30,204 nucleotides of DNA from an uncultured Clostridia bacterium (GCA_944338265.1 CALVLO010000001.1:1-30204); one strand, 5' to 3'; counted from the first letter of the stretch, positions 14,045-22,693 are shown. Program-made: numbers and translations. Notes: generated from the letters alone by a model not told the origin.

Positions 14045-15634
14045 TCACTCCTCCACGCCGCGCAGCGACGGGTTGAACGCATCGCGCAAGCCGTTGCCGA
14101 AGAGATTGAAGCAGATCATCAAAAGCGAGATGACGACTGCGGGGAAGATCATCAGATGCGGGTATCGCGTCCAGATGCTTGCCGCATCCGAGAGCAACGT
14201 ACCGAGCGAAGTCATGGTAGATCCGCCCAGATTGACGATGCCGAGGAAGCTGAGCATGCTCTCCGAGAAGATGACGCTCGGGATGACAAGCACGGAAGAC
14301 GTGATGATGGTGCCGAGCGAATTGGGGAAGATATGCTTCCAGATGATGCGCCGATCCCGCGCGCCCAGCGTGCGGGCGGCGAGCACATATTCCGAATTTT
14401 TGAAGCGGTAGAACTGCGTTCGCGTGCGGGCGGCGGTGCTGATCCACCCCGTCATGACAAAGGCGAACAGCAAACTCGGGATGGGCCCCACCTGCGCCGC
14501 CAAATGGATCTGGAAGAGCGTTGCAACGACAATGAAGGGCACGCCTGCCAAAATATCGGCAATGCGCTCCATCACGAGGTCGACCGCGCCGCCGTAGTAG
14601 CCCTCGATGGCGCCGTAGATCGCACCGAGCACAAGATTGAGCACGGAGACGCACACGGCAACGAGCAGCGAGAGCTGAATGCCGCGCGCCATGCGCAGCG
14701 CGAGATCGTACCCTTGGGTATCCGTTCCGAACAGGTACTGCGGCTCGAAGCCGTGCTGATAGACATAGTAGTTATAATAGAGCACGCGCACACGGTACTG
14801 CGCCGTCTCGGTCGTTCCGCCGCCCGTGTATTGGAAATAGACGGGCGCGCCGTTTTCATCGCGCAGGTAGTTATCTTCGAGGCGGGAACGCCCGTCTTGC
14901 AAACGATCGAGCGAAAGGGCGATCACTTCGGGCTCCTCCCCCTCCGTTTCGCTCTCGACAACGCGCACGGGCTCACGGCTCGCGTTCATCTTATACCAAT
15001 AATTTGCCGCCATGTTAGGATCGGACGGCGCAACATAATACGCGCTTTTCGTATCGATGAGCGGATAAAGGACGCTGAGCCCCGTCTCATCCTCCCACGC
15101 CCGAATATTTGCATACTCCGTTTGCGTGATATCGCGGAATAAAAAGCCGACATCGAGATAGGTATCGATCTTCGCCGAATATGTTGCAGTGGAACCCCTC
15201 TTCTGAACGTTCCCGACGTGCAGAACGGGCTGATATTTACTCTCAAGACCCTCGTTCCAAGTCGCGCCCGCGCCATCGGCATCCTCTGCCGCAATACCGA
15301 CCGCGTAATGATAGACCATGTAGCGCTCGTTGTAGTCGTTTGTCGCGCCGCCATCGGCAATGCCGATGGAACTGAGCGCCAAGTTGCGCGGTCCCATGCG
15401 GGCATAGTAGGTATCCATAAACTCGGGAATGCCGCACAGCGGCGTGATGAGCGCATAGAGAATAATGACAATGATGATGACCGCCGCCACGACAGACGCC
15501 TTGTTCTTGCAAAAGCGCAGCCATGCGTCCTTAAAGTAGCCGATAGGCTTAGTATCGAACTTTTTATCGTGCGAAATATCGCTGCGGTCGGCAAATTCGA
15601 ATTTTTCCTTCGGGATATTCTTCAACTCTTCCAT
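14045..15634 (-). CDS. oppC: oligopeptide ABC transporter permease, OppC-type, with a large external loop
   Basis: The 529-residue protein has a cytoplasmic N-terminus, a first membrane helix at about residues 45-66, and then some 240 residues before the conserved 'QYLFGTDTQGYDLALRMARG'. In ordinary OppC (about 300 residues) that gap is only 20-30 residues. The added part is polar, rich in Tyr, Asp and Glu, has no hydrophobic helix, and lies outside the membrane by topology. The C-terminal half has the usual five helices and the coupling motif region 'EYVLAARTLGARDRRIIWKH'. It follows oppB by 1 nt with a ribosome site inside the oppB end, and precedes oppD by 3 nt. The extra domain may dock the enlarged binding protein. 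Confidence 0.88.
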   Translation of the reverse strand: MEELKNIPKEKFEFADRSDISHDKKFDTKPIGYFKDAWLRFCKNKASVVAAVIIIVIILYALITPLCGIPEFMDTYYARMGPRNLALSSIGIADGGATNDYNERYMVYHYAVGIAAEDADGAGATWNEGLESKYQPVLHVGNVQKRGSTATYSAKIDTYLDVGFLFRDITQTEYANIRAWEDETGLSVLYPLIDTKSAYYVAPSDPNMAANYWYKMNASREPVRVVESETEGEEPEVIALSLDRLQDGRSRLEDNYLRDENGAPVYFQYTGGGTTETAQYRVRVLYYNYYVYQHGFEPQYLFGTDTQGYDLALRMARGIQLSLLVAVCVSVLNLVLGAIYGAIEGYYGGAVDLVMERIADILAGVPFIVVATLFQIHLAAQVGPIPSLLFAFVMTGWISTAARTRTQFYRFKNSEYVLAARTLGARDRRIIWKHIFPNSLGTIITSSVLVIPSVIFSESMLSFLGIVNLGGSTMTSLGTLLSDAASIWTRYPHLMIFPAVVISLLMICFNLFGNGLRDAFNPSLRGVEE

Positions 15635-15635
15635 C

Positions 15636-16595
15636 TTACTTCTCCCCCATTCTGATTCTCGGGTCGATGAAGCCGTAGCTGATATCGACCACGATGCCCG
15701 CCAACAGCCCGACGAGCGTGTAGAAGATGGTATCCATCATAAATACGTCGTAATCGCGCATGTTGATGGATTGGATATAGAGCTGCCCGACGCCGGGGAC
15801 GGAGAAGATCTGCTCGATGACCATAGAGCCGCCCAAAATGGAGATGAAGGTGGAGATGATCATCGGAAGAATGGGCACCATTGCATTTTTGAGCGCGTGG
15901 CGGCTGATCGCCTGGCTCTTCTTTAATCCCTTCGTCCGCGCGAGCAGCATATAGTCAGAGGTGAGCGTCTCTGTAAGCTCGGCGCGCGTAAAGCGGGTGA
16001 GCCCTGCGATCTGCCCGAAGGAGAGCGCAATGACCGCGGGCATCATGCTCCAAAACATGGTGGGAGAGAGCCAGCTGCCGCCTGCATCGGTGAGCGAACT
16101 CACCGTGAGCGGGAACCAGCCGAGCAGATAGCAGAACAGGTATTGCACCAAGAACGCATATACATACACGGGGATGGAGACAAACAGCATAACGAGCGTG
16201 CTGATGGTATGATCCTGCCACTTGTTCTTTTTGATCGCCGCAACGACGCCGAGCCCGATCCCGATGGGAACGGAAATGATGAAGGAATACAAGTTGACGA
16301 GCACGGTGGGCAAAAGGCGGCCTACGATGACATCCCATGCAGACTCCATCTGCTGCACATACCAAGAGGTGCCGAAGTCCCAATCCGTAAAAATTCCCTT
16401 CAGATAGATGCCGTACTGCACCAAGAGCGGTTCGTTGTAGCCGAGCGCCTCCCACCGCGCCTCCATAATGGCGGCAAGTTTCTTATCGGTGGGCAGTGTT
16501 CTCGGAAGGATCCTGACCAGCATGAAACAGATCGTCATGATGACGAAGAATGTAAACAGCATGAGCAGGATGCGCTTGATCACATATTTTGTCAC
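15636..16595 (-). CDS. oppB: oligopeptide ABC transporter permease, OppB-type
   Basis: The 319-residue protein has six expected membrane helices, with the first at about residues 8-30. The permease coupling region reads 'TSDYMLLARTKGLKKSQAIS', the C-terminus 'MRDYDVFMMDTIFYTLVGLL' and 'DISYGFIDPRIRMG' as is usual for OppB/DppB. Length is normal, unlike its partners OppC, OppD and OppF. It forms the membrane channel with OppC. A hairpin in the 128-nt gap after oppA may lower its expression relative to the binding protein. Confidence 0.92.
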   Translation of the reverse strand: MTKYVIKRILLMLFTFFVIMTICFMLVRILPRTLPTDKKLAAIMEARWEALGYNEPLLVQYGIYLKGIFTDWDFGTSWYVQQMESAWDVIVGRLLPTVLVNLYSFIISVPIGIGLGVVAAIKKNKWQDHTISTLVMLFVSIPVYVYAFLVQYLFCYLLGWFPLTVSSLTDAGGSWLSPTMFWSMMPAVIALSFGQIAGLTRFTRAELTETLTSDYMLLARTKGLKKSQAISRHALKNAMVPILPMIISTFISILGGSMVIEQIFSVPGVGQLYIQSINMRDYDVFMMDTIFYTLVGLLAGIVVDISYGFIDPRIRMGEK

Positions 16596-16664
16596 GATTT
16601 TATCCTCCGTGGCAGAGTTCTGCTGTGGTTTTTATCTAAAACAAAAATTTTCTTAACAGCAAGG

Positions 16665-16689
16665 AATGGGAGAACATAATTCTCCCATT
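16665..16689 (-). terminator. intercistronic hairpin between oppA and oppB (attenuator or mRNA stabiliser)
   Basis: AATGGGAGAA (16665-16674) and TTCTCCCATT (16680-16689) form a perfect 10-bp stem with a 5-nt loop, 35 nt after the oppA stop. There is no strong T run directly after the stem, although a T-rich tract follows further on. It is therefore more likely a partial terminator or a 3' stability element that favours oppA over the downstream genes. Confidence 0.65.
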
Positions 16690-16723
16690 GCCCTGCCGCC
16701 AATGTTTGGATTTTTTACGAATA

Positions 16724-19252
16724 TTATTCGTAACTGAGCCCATCCTTTGCAAGATCGGCAAACTCACCGTTCGTATAATTATACGTCATCAAACGGAGAC
16801 CGCCAAATCCGTACAGGACATGATAGTTCTCGGTGTAGTAGCTGACCTGCTGGCTGAGGAGATACGAAGCAACCATTCCGCTGATCGGAATACGGAAGTA
16901 CTTGCCAAGGTACGCTTCCTCGAGCAATGCCGTGATCGCAAGCTTGACTTCGTTACTCGCGGCAGCGTATCTTCCGGAGCCGGACATGGAGTTGGACCAA
17001 GACTTCCACGACATCGTCACTTCTTCCGTCTCACCCGCGATAGCCTGTCCGTCCGCATCGACCTTGGGCACCTCCAGCGTAATGGTTTCCGTAGCAGGAT
17101 CCCAGCAACCAGCCTCGTTGATCGAATACTTCGAGGAATCCATGTACACCTGGAAGTTGCGGAACGGATACAGGAATGCGCCGCCCCATGCGCCCTGACC
17201 GATGGCGTACAAGCCCTGAGGAACAGCAGTGTAGGGATCGGGATCCTGCATGTTGCAGGTCTGCGAGAAGGTGATCGTGCCGAAGCCGCTGCCTTCTGCC
17301 GCCGCATTGATATACTTGTTGAGAAGTGCAAGCTGCGCCTGATCATCGGAATTCTGCGCGCCAAACTTCCAAGCGATGGCAATGTTGATGGGCTCGCCCG
17401 ACTTGTATTTGCCTGCAGCGACAAGCTCATCGCAAGCCTGCTTCATCAGCGCCTTTGCCTCGGTAAGGTTGTAGCCGTTGATGGAATTGTATGCCTCTTC
17501 GAGCGTCTTATACGTCTTGTCTGCACCATATTCAACGCCGTAGAGCTTGCAGATTGCCTCCATTGCCTCATCGGTGTTGCGGTAGACGGAGTTCTGATCG
17601 TTGTAAATATCGTAGTAATAAAGCTCGTTCATCAGAGAGTAAGCGGGCTTGTAGCCGGGCGTCGCCGTTACATACTCATCTCTGTTGATGGCAAGGCTCA
17701 TCGCCTTACGGAAGTTGGTGTTGCTGACGACGATGCAGTTCTTGTTCTTATCTTCCTTGCCGAGTTCGGTCAAAACCTTCTCGTTGGTGTTAAAGAAGAA
17801 GCTCATCGTATACGTCTCGTCTTCCTGATACAGGAAGTCGCTCATCTCGTAGGTGGAGAGCTGATCGGAAGCGGGCGTCCACGTTGTGAGTTCACCATTC
17901 ATGAAGGCTTGCTCCTGCGTAGCCGTATCCATCACATCGATGATGATATTCGTCGTCATATACTGACGGACGTTCTGCCCATTGATCTTCACGCTCGTGT
18001 GGGAGACGAGGTTACCGTTCTCATCGACGACGAGATCGCCGTTCTCATCTTTATCCCAACCATACCAATTCTCGTTCTGCTCGAACTTCATTTGGCGGCC
18101 TTCATCGTAGGACTCGAACTTATACACACCGTAAGACATGGTCGTCTCCAACGAGGTGCCGTAAGTCGTCGTCGTGAGCGCGCCCGTCGTCTCTTTGCCT
18201 GCCTCGTAGAGATCTTCGTAGACAAGCCAATTGGAGGTGAGCGACGTCATGAACGTGTTCAGCTCGATATACACGTTGTTGACATAGCGGATGGTATAAT
18301 CATCGACCTTATACAAGCCGACGCCATCGGCAAACTTCATCCCGTTATAGGGATTCTTCTCATAGAATACACCGACGTATGTGCTGTAATCGCCGCCGAC
18401 CTGCATATCATCAATATATTTTGTATAAAGATCGGCTGCCGAGACCCATGCGCCTTCCGCAGATTCATCCTCAACGGCTTCATCGCGGTACTTCGTCGTA
18501 TCTGTGATGGAAACATACTGCGGGCACTCTTTGCCGTTTGCATCCTTCATCCCCTCCAAACCGTAGAAGCTCCACATATCGAGCGTGATCTTCCACCCTG
18601 CCGCGATCGCATCTTCATTGGTTGCAAAATTGAGCCGCGTGATATTCCCCTTGTCATCGACCTCGACAAGCCGCGCCGTATCGAGGAAGATGGAAGCATC
18701 GGTAGAATAGTAATAATTGTATGCACCGGCAAGCTCGGATTCATCGGCAATATAGAGGTTTGCACGATAGTTCTTCATTTCGGGATTGAGCAGCTGCTGC
18801 ATGGAATAGACATAGTCATCGGCAGTGATCTGCTCGCCGTTTTCCCATTTTGCATTTTGATTGAGCTTGATCTCAAACACAAAGCCTGCTTCCGTCGTCT
18901 CCGCCGTCTTGCCCTTTTGCAGCCTGACGCCGTACTTTGTAAGATCATCCTTATGATCTTTCGTCACGTCCTCAACGGAAGTTGCCATCTCATACACCCA
19001 TTGGAACGTGCGCTCCTCGGAATCGAGAATCGTCATATCCACGAAGGGCGACGTGAGGTAGGTAAGGAGCTCGCTATCTACATTCGTCTCCCATGCGTGC
19101 GGGTTCCAATTCGTCGCAAGTCCGGTCGTTGCAGTGCGGTAGGTGTACCCTTTCGGATCCGCTACCCCGCCGCAGCCGGCTGCGACAAGCGCCACGGAAG
19201 TCGTCATGCAGGCGGCAAGCGCTACTGTTGCGATCTTCGATCTTTTGTTCAT
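16724..19252 (-). CDS. oppA: oligopeptide-binding lipoprotein, OppA/SBP_bac_5 family
   Basis: The 842-residue protein has a basic N-terminus, a hydrophobic core and a lipobox 'VAAGC' with the acylated Cys27, so it is anchored outside the membrane. The body is a family 5 solute-binding protein, with 'TNWNPHAWETNVDSELLTYL' near the start and 'VSNTNFRKAMSLAINRDEYV' in the middle. Typical OppA proteins are 530-620 residues, so this one is clearly enlarged, partly by Asp/Glu/Tyr-rich segments. It heads the operon from a consensus promoter, has GGGAGG 5 nt before the ATG, and is followed by a hairpin that may raise its level over the membrane subunits. The substrate is presumed to be a peptide but is not shown. 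Confidence 0.92.
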   Translation of the reverse strand: MNKRSKIATVALAACMTTSVALVAAGCGGVADPKGYTYRTATTGLATNWNPHAWETNVDSELLTYLTSPFVDMTILDSEERTFQWVYEMATSVEDVTKDHKDDLTKYGVRLQKGKTAETTEAGFVFEIKLNQNAKWENGEQITADDYVYSMQQLLNPEMKNYRANLYIADESELAGAYNYYYSTDASIFLDTARLVEVDDKGNITRLNFATNEDAIAAGWKITLDMWSFYGLEGMKDANGKECPQYVSITDTTKYRDEAVEDESAEGAWVSAADLYTKYIDDMQVGGDYSTYVGVFYEKNPYNGMKFADGVGLYKVDDYTIRYVNNVYIELNTFMTSLTSNWLVYEDLYEAGKETTGALTTTTYGTSLETTMSYGVYKFESYDEGRQMKFEQNENWYGWDKDENGDLVVDENGNLVSHTSVKINGQNVRQYMTTNIIIDVMDTATQEQAFMNGELTTWTPASDQLSTYEMSDFLYQEDETYTMSFFFNTNEKVLTELGKEDKNKNCIVVSNTNFRKAMSLAINRDEYVTATPGYKPAYSLMNELYYYDIYNDQNSVYRNTDEAMEAICKLYGVEYGADKTYKTLEEAYNSINGYNLTEAKALMKQACDELVAAGKYKSGEPINIAIAWKFGAQNSDDQAQLALLNKYINAAAEGSGFGTITFSQTCNMQDPDPYTAVPQGLYAIGQGAWGGAFLYPFRNFQVYMDSSKYSINEAGCWDPATETITLEVPKVDADGQAIAGETEEVTMSWKSWSNSMSGSGRYAAASNEVKLAITALLEEAYLGKYFRIPISGMVASYLLSQQVSYYTENYHVLYGFGGLRLMTYNYTNGEFADLAKDGLSYE

Positions 19253-19272
19253 AAATGCCTCCCAAAAATTTT

Positions 19273-19371
19273 ACGGCGCAAGCGCCGTCGTTTTTATTTT
19301 TATACTTCCCCCGATAGGGTTTTTTATTCGTGCGGATATCATCCGCACGAATACGGGGGCGCCCCCGTATT
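19273..19371 (-). promoter_or_regulatory. structured leader of the opp operon (three hairpins)
   Basis: Between the promoter and oppA, in transcript order, lie three elements. First is a perfect 22-bp palindrome (19371-19350, half-site AATACGGGGGC). Second is a 12-bp stem with a 3-nt loop (19352-19326, arm ATTCGTGCGGAT). Third is an ACGGCGC/GCGCCGT stem (19288-19273). The first two share 3 nt, so they compete slightly. The leader is about 128 nt long. The palindrome begins about 10 nt after the predicted start site, so it may be a protein operator rather than an RNA element. I recognise no known riboswitch. The rest of this gene-free interval up to 19548, apart from the promoter, shows nothing I can name. 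Confidence 0.6.
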
Positions 19372-19386
19372 TGCGTATCTGAAAAT

Positions 19387-19415
19387 ATTTTACCCCCTTT
19401 TCACACATTTGTCAA
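19387..19415 (-). promoter_or_regulatory. promoter of the opp operon
   Basis: On the minus strand a perfect TTGACA and TAAAAT are separated by 17 nt. The predicted start site is near 19380. Confidence 0.85.
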
Positions 19416-19548
19416 CGAATATTTCCGCAAAATTGCATTTTTCGCTTTTTCCGCCATGAAAAAGATGAATAGCAACCTTTCGTGTAAATTATAAACGCCG
19501 TAATTATACAATGCTTATATATTTTTGCAGCGGGCGAAATCCCGCCCG

Positions 19549-19580
19549 CAATACGAAAAGAGGAACCCGCGCGGGGCTCC
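19549..19580 (-). terminator. probable terminator of the feo operon
   Basis: On the minus strand GGAGCCC and GGGTTCC form a stem (one G-T pair) at 19580-19562, followed by TCTTTTCGTATT. It lies 13 nt after the last gene. A second GC stem (GCGGGC/GCCCGC) follows but lacks a T run. Confidence 0.6.
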
Positions 19581-19593
19581 CCTTTCCGAAGAT

Positions 19594-19794
19594 TTATGGA
19601 GATTGTTGTGTAGGCTTTTTTGACTCTTTTCCGTCCGGTTTTTCCCTGTTGCAGGCTGCGCAGCCCGTACAGCCCGCGCAGCCGCCGCAGTCGCAGCCGG
19701 ATCTGCCCTGTTTTTTGCGGATGATCGCCCGAACGGCAACGCCGAGCACGACGGCACAAGCCGCAACGATGATGAGGATCTCGTACCAAGCCAT
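19594..19794 (-). CDS. FeoB-associated cysteine-rich membrane protein
   Basis: The 66-residue protein has one membrane helix (about residues 4-24), a basic stop-transfer 'RKKQGR', and a cysteine cluster 'CDCGGCAGCTGCAACNR' (six cysteines within 17 residues). It ends in a polar tail. This is the FeoB-associated Cys-rich family, found after feoB in Firmicutes and suspected to handle iron near the transporter; its exact role is not established. It begins 3 nt after the feoB stop with AAGGAG inside the feoB end, so it is coupled to feoB. Confidence 0.9.
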   Translation of the reverse strand: MAWYEILIIVAACAVVLGVAVRAIIRKKQGRSGCDCGGCAGCTGCAACNREKPDGKESKKPTQQSP

Positions 19795-19797
19795 GGG

Positions 19798-22137
19798 TCA
19801 CTCCTTATCGGTAGTTTGGGCTGCGGCTGCCTCCTCGAAGGCGGCATCCGCCTCTGCCGCGGCCGCTTCCGCCAAGGGATGCTTTTTGTTCCAGAGGACG
19901 ATCCCCGTGACCGCCGCCGCAGCGAGCGCAAGGAAGATGAAGCACGTCCACCACCACGAACCGATGAGGTAGATCGCCGTAGAGACGACGTAGCTCGTGG
20001 CGAGCCAGAAGAGGAGCGTCCACTTGAACTTGCCCTTGGGAAGCTCCGCCCGCGCCGTGGCGCAAGCCGCAAAGCAGGGAATGGTGAGCATATTGAAGGC
20101 GATGAAGGCGATGAGTGCAGGCGTTGAGATGCCCGTGCCCTGGATCATGGCGGCGACTTCTGCAACGCCATCTTCCGTGGCGATGAGCGAACCCGCCACG
20201 ACGGCTGCGAGCGAGCCGAACGTTGCGATGACGTTCTCCTTCGCCACAAGCCCCGTGATCGCGGCGACCGCGAACACCCAGCCGAACTCCCTGCCGAGCT
20301 GCGAACCGAAGCCGAGCGGCGTGAAGAGCGGCTGAATGAGCATGCCGATGGAGCCCAGGATGCTCTCGTTCATCCGAAGGTTATCGCCGTTTTCATCGAT
20401 GAGGAACTCCCAGCTCCAGCTGAACGAAGAGAAGAACCAGATGATGATGGTCGAAGCCAAGATGATGGTGAACGCCTTTTTGATGTAGTGCTTGGTCTTA
20501 TCCCACAGGTGCACCATCAGGCTCTGAAAGCGCGGCGCGTGGTAGGCGGGAAGTTCCATGATGAAGGGCGGGACTTCGCCGCGCAGCGTCGTGGAGCGCA
20601 TGAGGATGACGGTTGCGATCGCCGTGCAGATACCCAAAAGGTACATGCACATGGTGATGACGTCTGCATTCCCCACGCCGGCAGCCGAGACGATGGCGCC
20701 CGCAACCGCCGTGAGGATGGGCAGCTTTGCCCCGCACGAGAAGAACGGGATGACGCGGATGGTCGTGGTGCGCTCCTTTTCGTCGGCAAGAGTACGGGTG
20801 TTGATCATGGCGGGCAGCGAGCAGCCGAAGCCCATCACCATGGGCATGAACGCCCTGCCCGAAAGCCCGAACTTGCGGAAGATGCGGTCGAGAATGAACG
20901 CAATGCGCGCCATGTAGCCGGTATCTTCCAAAATGGAGAAGAAGAGGAAGAGCGTTAAGATCTGCGGGATAAACCCGAGCACGGCAAACACGCCGCCCAG
21001 AACGCCATCCACCACAAAACTGCCCACCCACGGCGCGGCGTTGGCACAAGCCATTTCCGCAAGCACGTTGATCCATTCGAGCAGCCAATTCAGCAGATTG
21101 GTGAGGATGACGCCCGGGGAGAAGACTGCGCCGTCGTAAAAGCAGGCGAGCAGCGTCACGCCGCCGTTTTCCATATCCAGCCCGAGTTCTTCGAGCGTCG
21201 GGAGCCCGCCTGCCATCGCGCTGATGTAGAGGAAGTCCTCCGCAAAGGTGAGGTGGAAGATGGCAAACAGGATGACGATAAAGATGGGGATGCCCCAGAT
21301 GCGGTGCGTGAGCACCTTATCCACCTTGTCGCTCCCCGTGAGCTTCTCCCCCTTCGCGCCCTTGTGCGTATACGCGGTGGAATAGTTCGCCGAGATATAC
21401 TTGTAGCGCGCATCCGCAACGACGGCTTCGAGATCGGTGCCGAAGGTATCATCTTGGAAGGTCGCCTTGAAGGCATCCACCATCTGCACGAGTTCGGGGT
21501 GCATCTTCGTTTCGATCTCGTCCATCTCCGAAAGTTTGACCGCGTGGAAGAGCGGCGCACCCACCTTTTGCGCTTTGAGCGCGATATTCACATCCTGCAC
21601 GAGGTGTGCGATGGGCGAATCCTTGAGGACGGTGACGCCCTCGCGCGGCGTTTTGGAGACGGCGATGGCGCGATCCATCAGCTCTTTGATGCCCGTGCCT
21701 TTGAGTGCGGAGATGGCAACGACGGGCAGCCCGATCTTCTCCTCCAAGAGCTTGGCATCGATCTGATCGCCCGTCTTTTCCACCGCGTCCATCATGTTGA
21801 GCGCGATGACGAGGGGCACATCGATCTCCATGAGCTGCGTGGTGAGGTAGAGGTTGCGCTCCAAGTTGGTCGCATCCACGATGTTGATGACGCACGCGGG
21901 CTTTTCTTCGAGAATGAAGTTCCGCGAGATGACCTCTTCGGGCGTGTAGGGCGACAGCGAATAGATGCCGGGCAGATCGACGATCTGCACGGGCTCCGCG
22001 CCCTTTTTGTACGTGCCGACCTTTTTATCGACGGTGACCCCGGGCCAGTTCCCGACGTACGCCGTAGACCCCGTAAGGAGATTGAAGAGCGTGGTTTTCC
22101 CGCAGTTGGGGTTCCCCGCCAAGGCAAACTGCTTCAT
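19798..22137 (-). CDS. feoB: ferrous iron transport protein B (FeoB)
   Basis: The protein of about 779 residues has an N-terminal G domain with G1 'GNPNCGKTT' (residues 8-16), 'DLPGIYSL' and 'NMMDAVEK', then a helical regulatory region. The membrane part carries the Gate motifs, seen as 'MVMGFGCSLPAMINTRT' and 'SCGAKLPI'. It imports Fe(II) across the cytoplasmic membrane under GTP control. The ATG at 22137 is chosen because it begins right at the G domain and overlaps the preceding feoA stop by 4 nt; a further upstream start would lie in feoA. The C-terminus is extended by an Ala/Glu-rich tail of about 30 residues after the last helix. Confidence 0.96.
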   Translation of the reverse strand: MKQFALAGNPNCGKTTLFNLLTGSTAYVGNWPGVTVDKKVGTYKKGAEPVQIVDLPGIYSLSPYTPEEVISRNFILEEKPACVINIVDATNLERNLYLTTQLMEIDVPLVIALNMMDAVEKTGDQIDAKLLEEKIGLPVVAISALKGTGIKELMDRAIAVSKTPREGVTVLKDSPIAHLVQDVNIALKAQKVGAPLFHAVKLSEMDEIETKMHPELVQMVDAFKATFQDDTFGTDLEAVVADARYKYISANYSTAYTHKGAKGEKLTGSDKVDKVLTHRIWGIPIFIVILFAIFHLTFAEDFLYISAMAGGLPTLEELGLDMENGGVTLLACFYDGAVFSPGVILTNLLNWLLEWINVLAEMACANAAPWVGSFVVDGVLGGVFAVLGFIPQILTLFLFFSILEDTGYMARIAFILDRIFRKFGLSGRAFMPMVMGFGCSLPAMINTRTLADEKERTTTIRVIPFFSCGAKLPILTAVAGAIVSAAGVGNADVITMCMYLLGICTAIATVILMRSTTLRGEVPPFIMELPAYHAPRFQSLMVHLWDKTKHYIKKAFTIILASTIIIWFFSSFSWSWEFLIDENGDNLRMNESILGSIGMLIQPLFTPLGFGSQLGREFGWVFAVAAITGLVAKENVIATFGSLAAVVAGSLIATEDGVAEVAAMIQGTGISTPALIAFIAFNMLTIPCFAACATARAELPKGKFKWTLLFWLATSYVVSTAIYLIGSWWWTCFIFLALAAAAVTGIVLWNKKHPLAEAAAAEADAAFEEAAAAQTTDKE

Positions 22138-22370
22138 TTCTTCTTCACCTCCATGGTCACGCATGCCGCCTCCGTCTTACGGAGCGTCAGCTCATAGCCG
22201 CGCAGGGTGATCTCGATGGGATCGCCGAGCGGCGCCTTCTTGCGCATCACGACTTCCGCCCCGGGCGTTACGCCCATATCGAACAGCCGCCTTCTGACGC
22301 GCCCCTCCCCCGCGACGGCGACGATGACGCCCTTTTCGCCGGGGACGAACTCCTCCAACAACTTTTGCAT
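22134..22370 (-). CDS. feoA: FeoA family protein (second copy, next to feoB)
   Basis: The 78-residue protein has the SH3-like FeoA fold signature: 'RRRLFDMGVTPGAEVVMRKK' followed by 'PLGDPIEITLRGYELTLRKTEA'. FeoA is a small cytoplasmic partner needed for FeoB activity. This copy is coupled to feoB by a 4-nt overlap. It differs strongly in sequence from the upstream FeoA-like gene, so the pair is not a recent duplication and may form a heteromeric regulator. Confidence 0.92.
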   Translation of the reverse strand: MQKLLEEFVPGEKGVIVAVAGEGRVRRRLFDMGVTPGAEVVMRKKAPLGDPIEITLRGYELTLRKTEAACVTMEVKKK

Positions 22371-22411
22371 CGTACTCTATGTACCTCCCGAATAAAAAAT
22401 GCTTGCCTAAG

Positions 22412-22624
22412 TTATGCGACGTAAATGTGCGCCGCAACGTTCCGGTCGAGCGCGAGCCTGCCCTCTTTGACGCGGCAGACGGTACTCCCGCCCGCCGAGG
22501 AGAGCACGGTCACCCTCGCATCCACGAGAAGCCCCAAATTTGCAAGGTGCTTCTTCGTCTTTTCGTCTGCGACGATCTTTACGATCCTCACTTCCTGCCC
22601 GACGGGCGCAAGAACCAACGGCAT
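22412..22624 (-). CDS. FeoA family protein (first copy)
   Basis: The 70-residue protein starts 'MPLVLAPVGQEVRIVKIVAD' and contains 'KKHLANLGLLVDARVTVLSS' and 'GRLALDRNVAAHIYV', the FeoA SH3-like pattern. The start at 22624 is set by AAAGGAGA at good spacing; an upstream ATG at 22669 would read through the 5' hairpin and operator region. It is the first gene of the feo operon, 41 nt before the second feoA. Two-feoA operons are common in Clostridia. Confidence 0.87.
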   Translation of the reverse strand: MPLVLAPVGQEVRIVKIVADEKTKKHLANLGLLVDARVTVLSSAGGSTVCRVKEGRLALDRNVAAHIYVA

Positions 22625-22659
22625 AAACGATCTCCTTTTCCGCCGCCCTCCGCGGCGGT

Positions 22660-22675
22660 GTTCGCACATGCGAAC
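22660..22675. promoter_or_regulatory. palindromic operator candidate 1, feo leader
   Basis: GTTCGCACATGCGAAC is a perfect 6-bp inverted repeat with a 4-nt centre. It begins about 37 nt downstream of the predicted start site. Between it and the first feoA start is a GC hairpin (CCGCCGC/GCGGCGG, about 22640-22658). The same palindrome recurs at 22694-22709. Confidence 0.6.
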
Positions 22676-22693
22676 TCATCTTCTGAAAAAAGT

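Noticed and set aside
16688..19459. A 923-codon open frame on the plus strand opposite oppA
   Set aside because: It lies antisense to a gene with a lipobox and clear family motifs, has no ribosome site, and matches nothing recognisable. Codon composition in this GC-rich DNA often leaves the opposite strand open.
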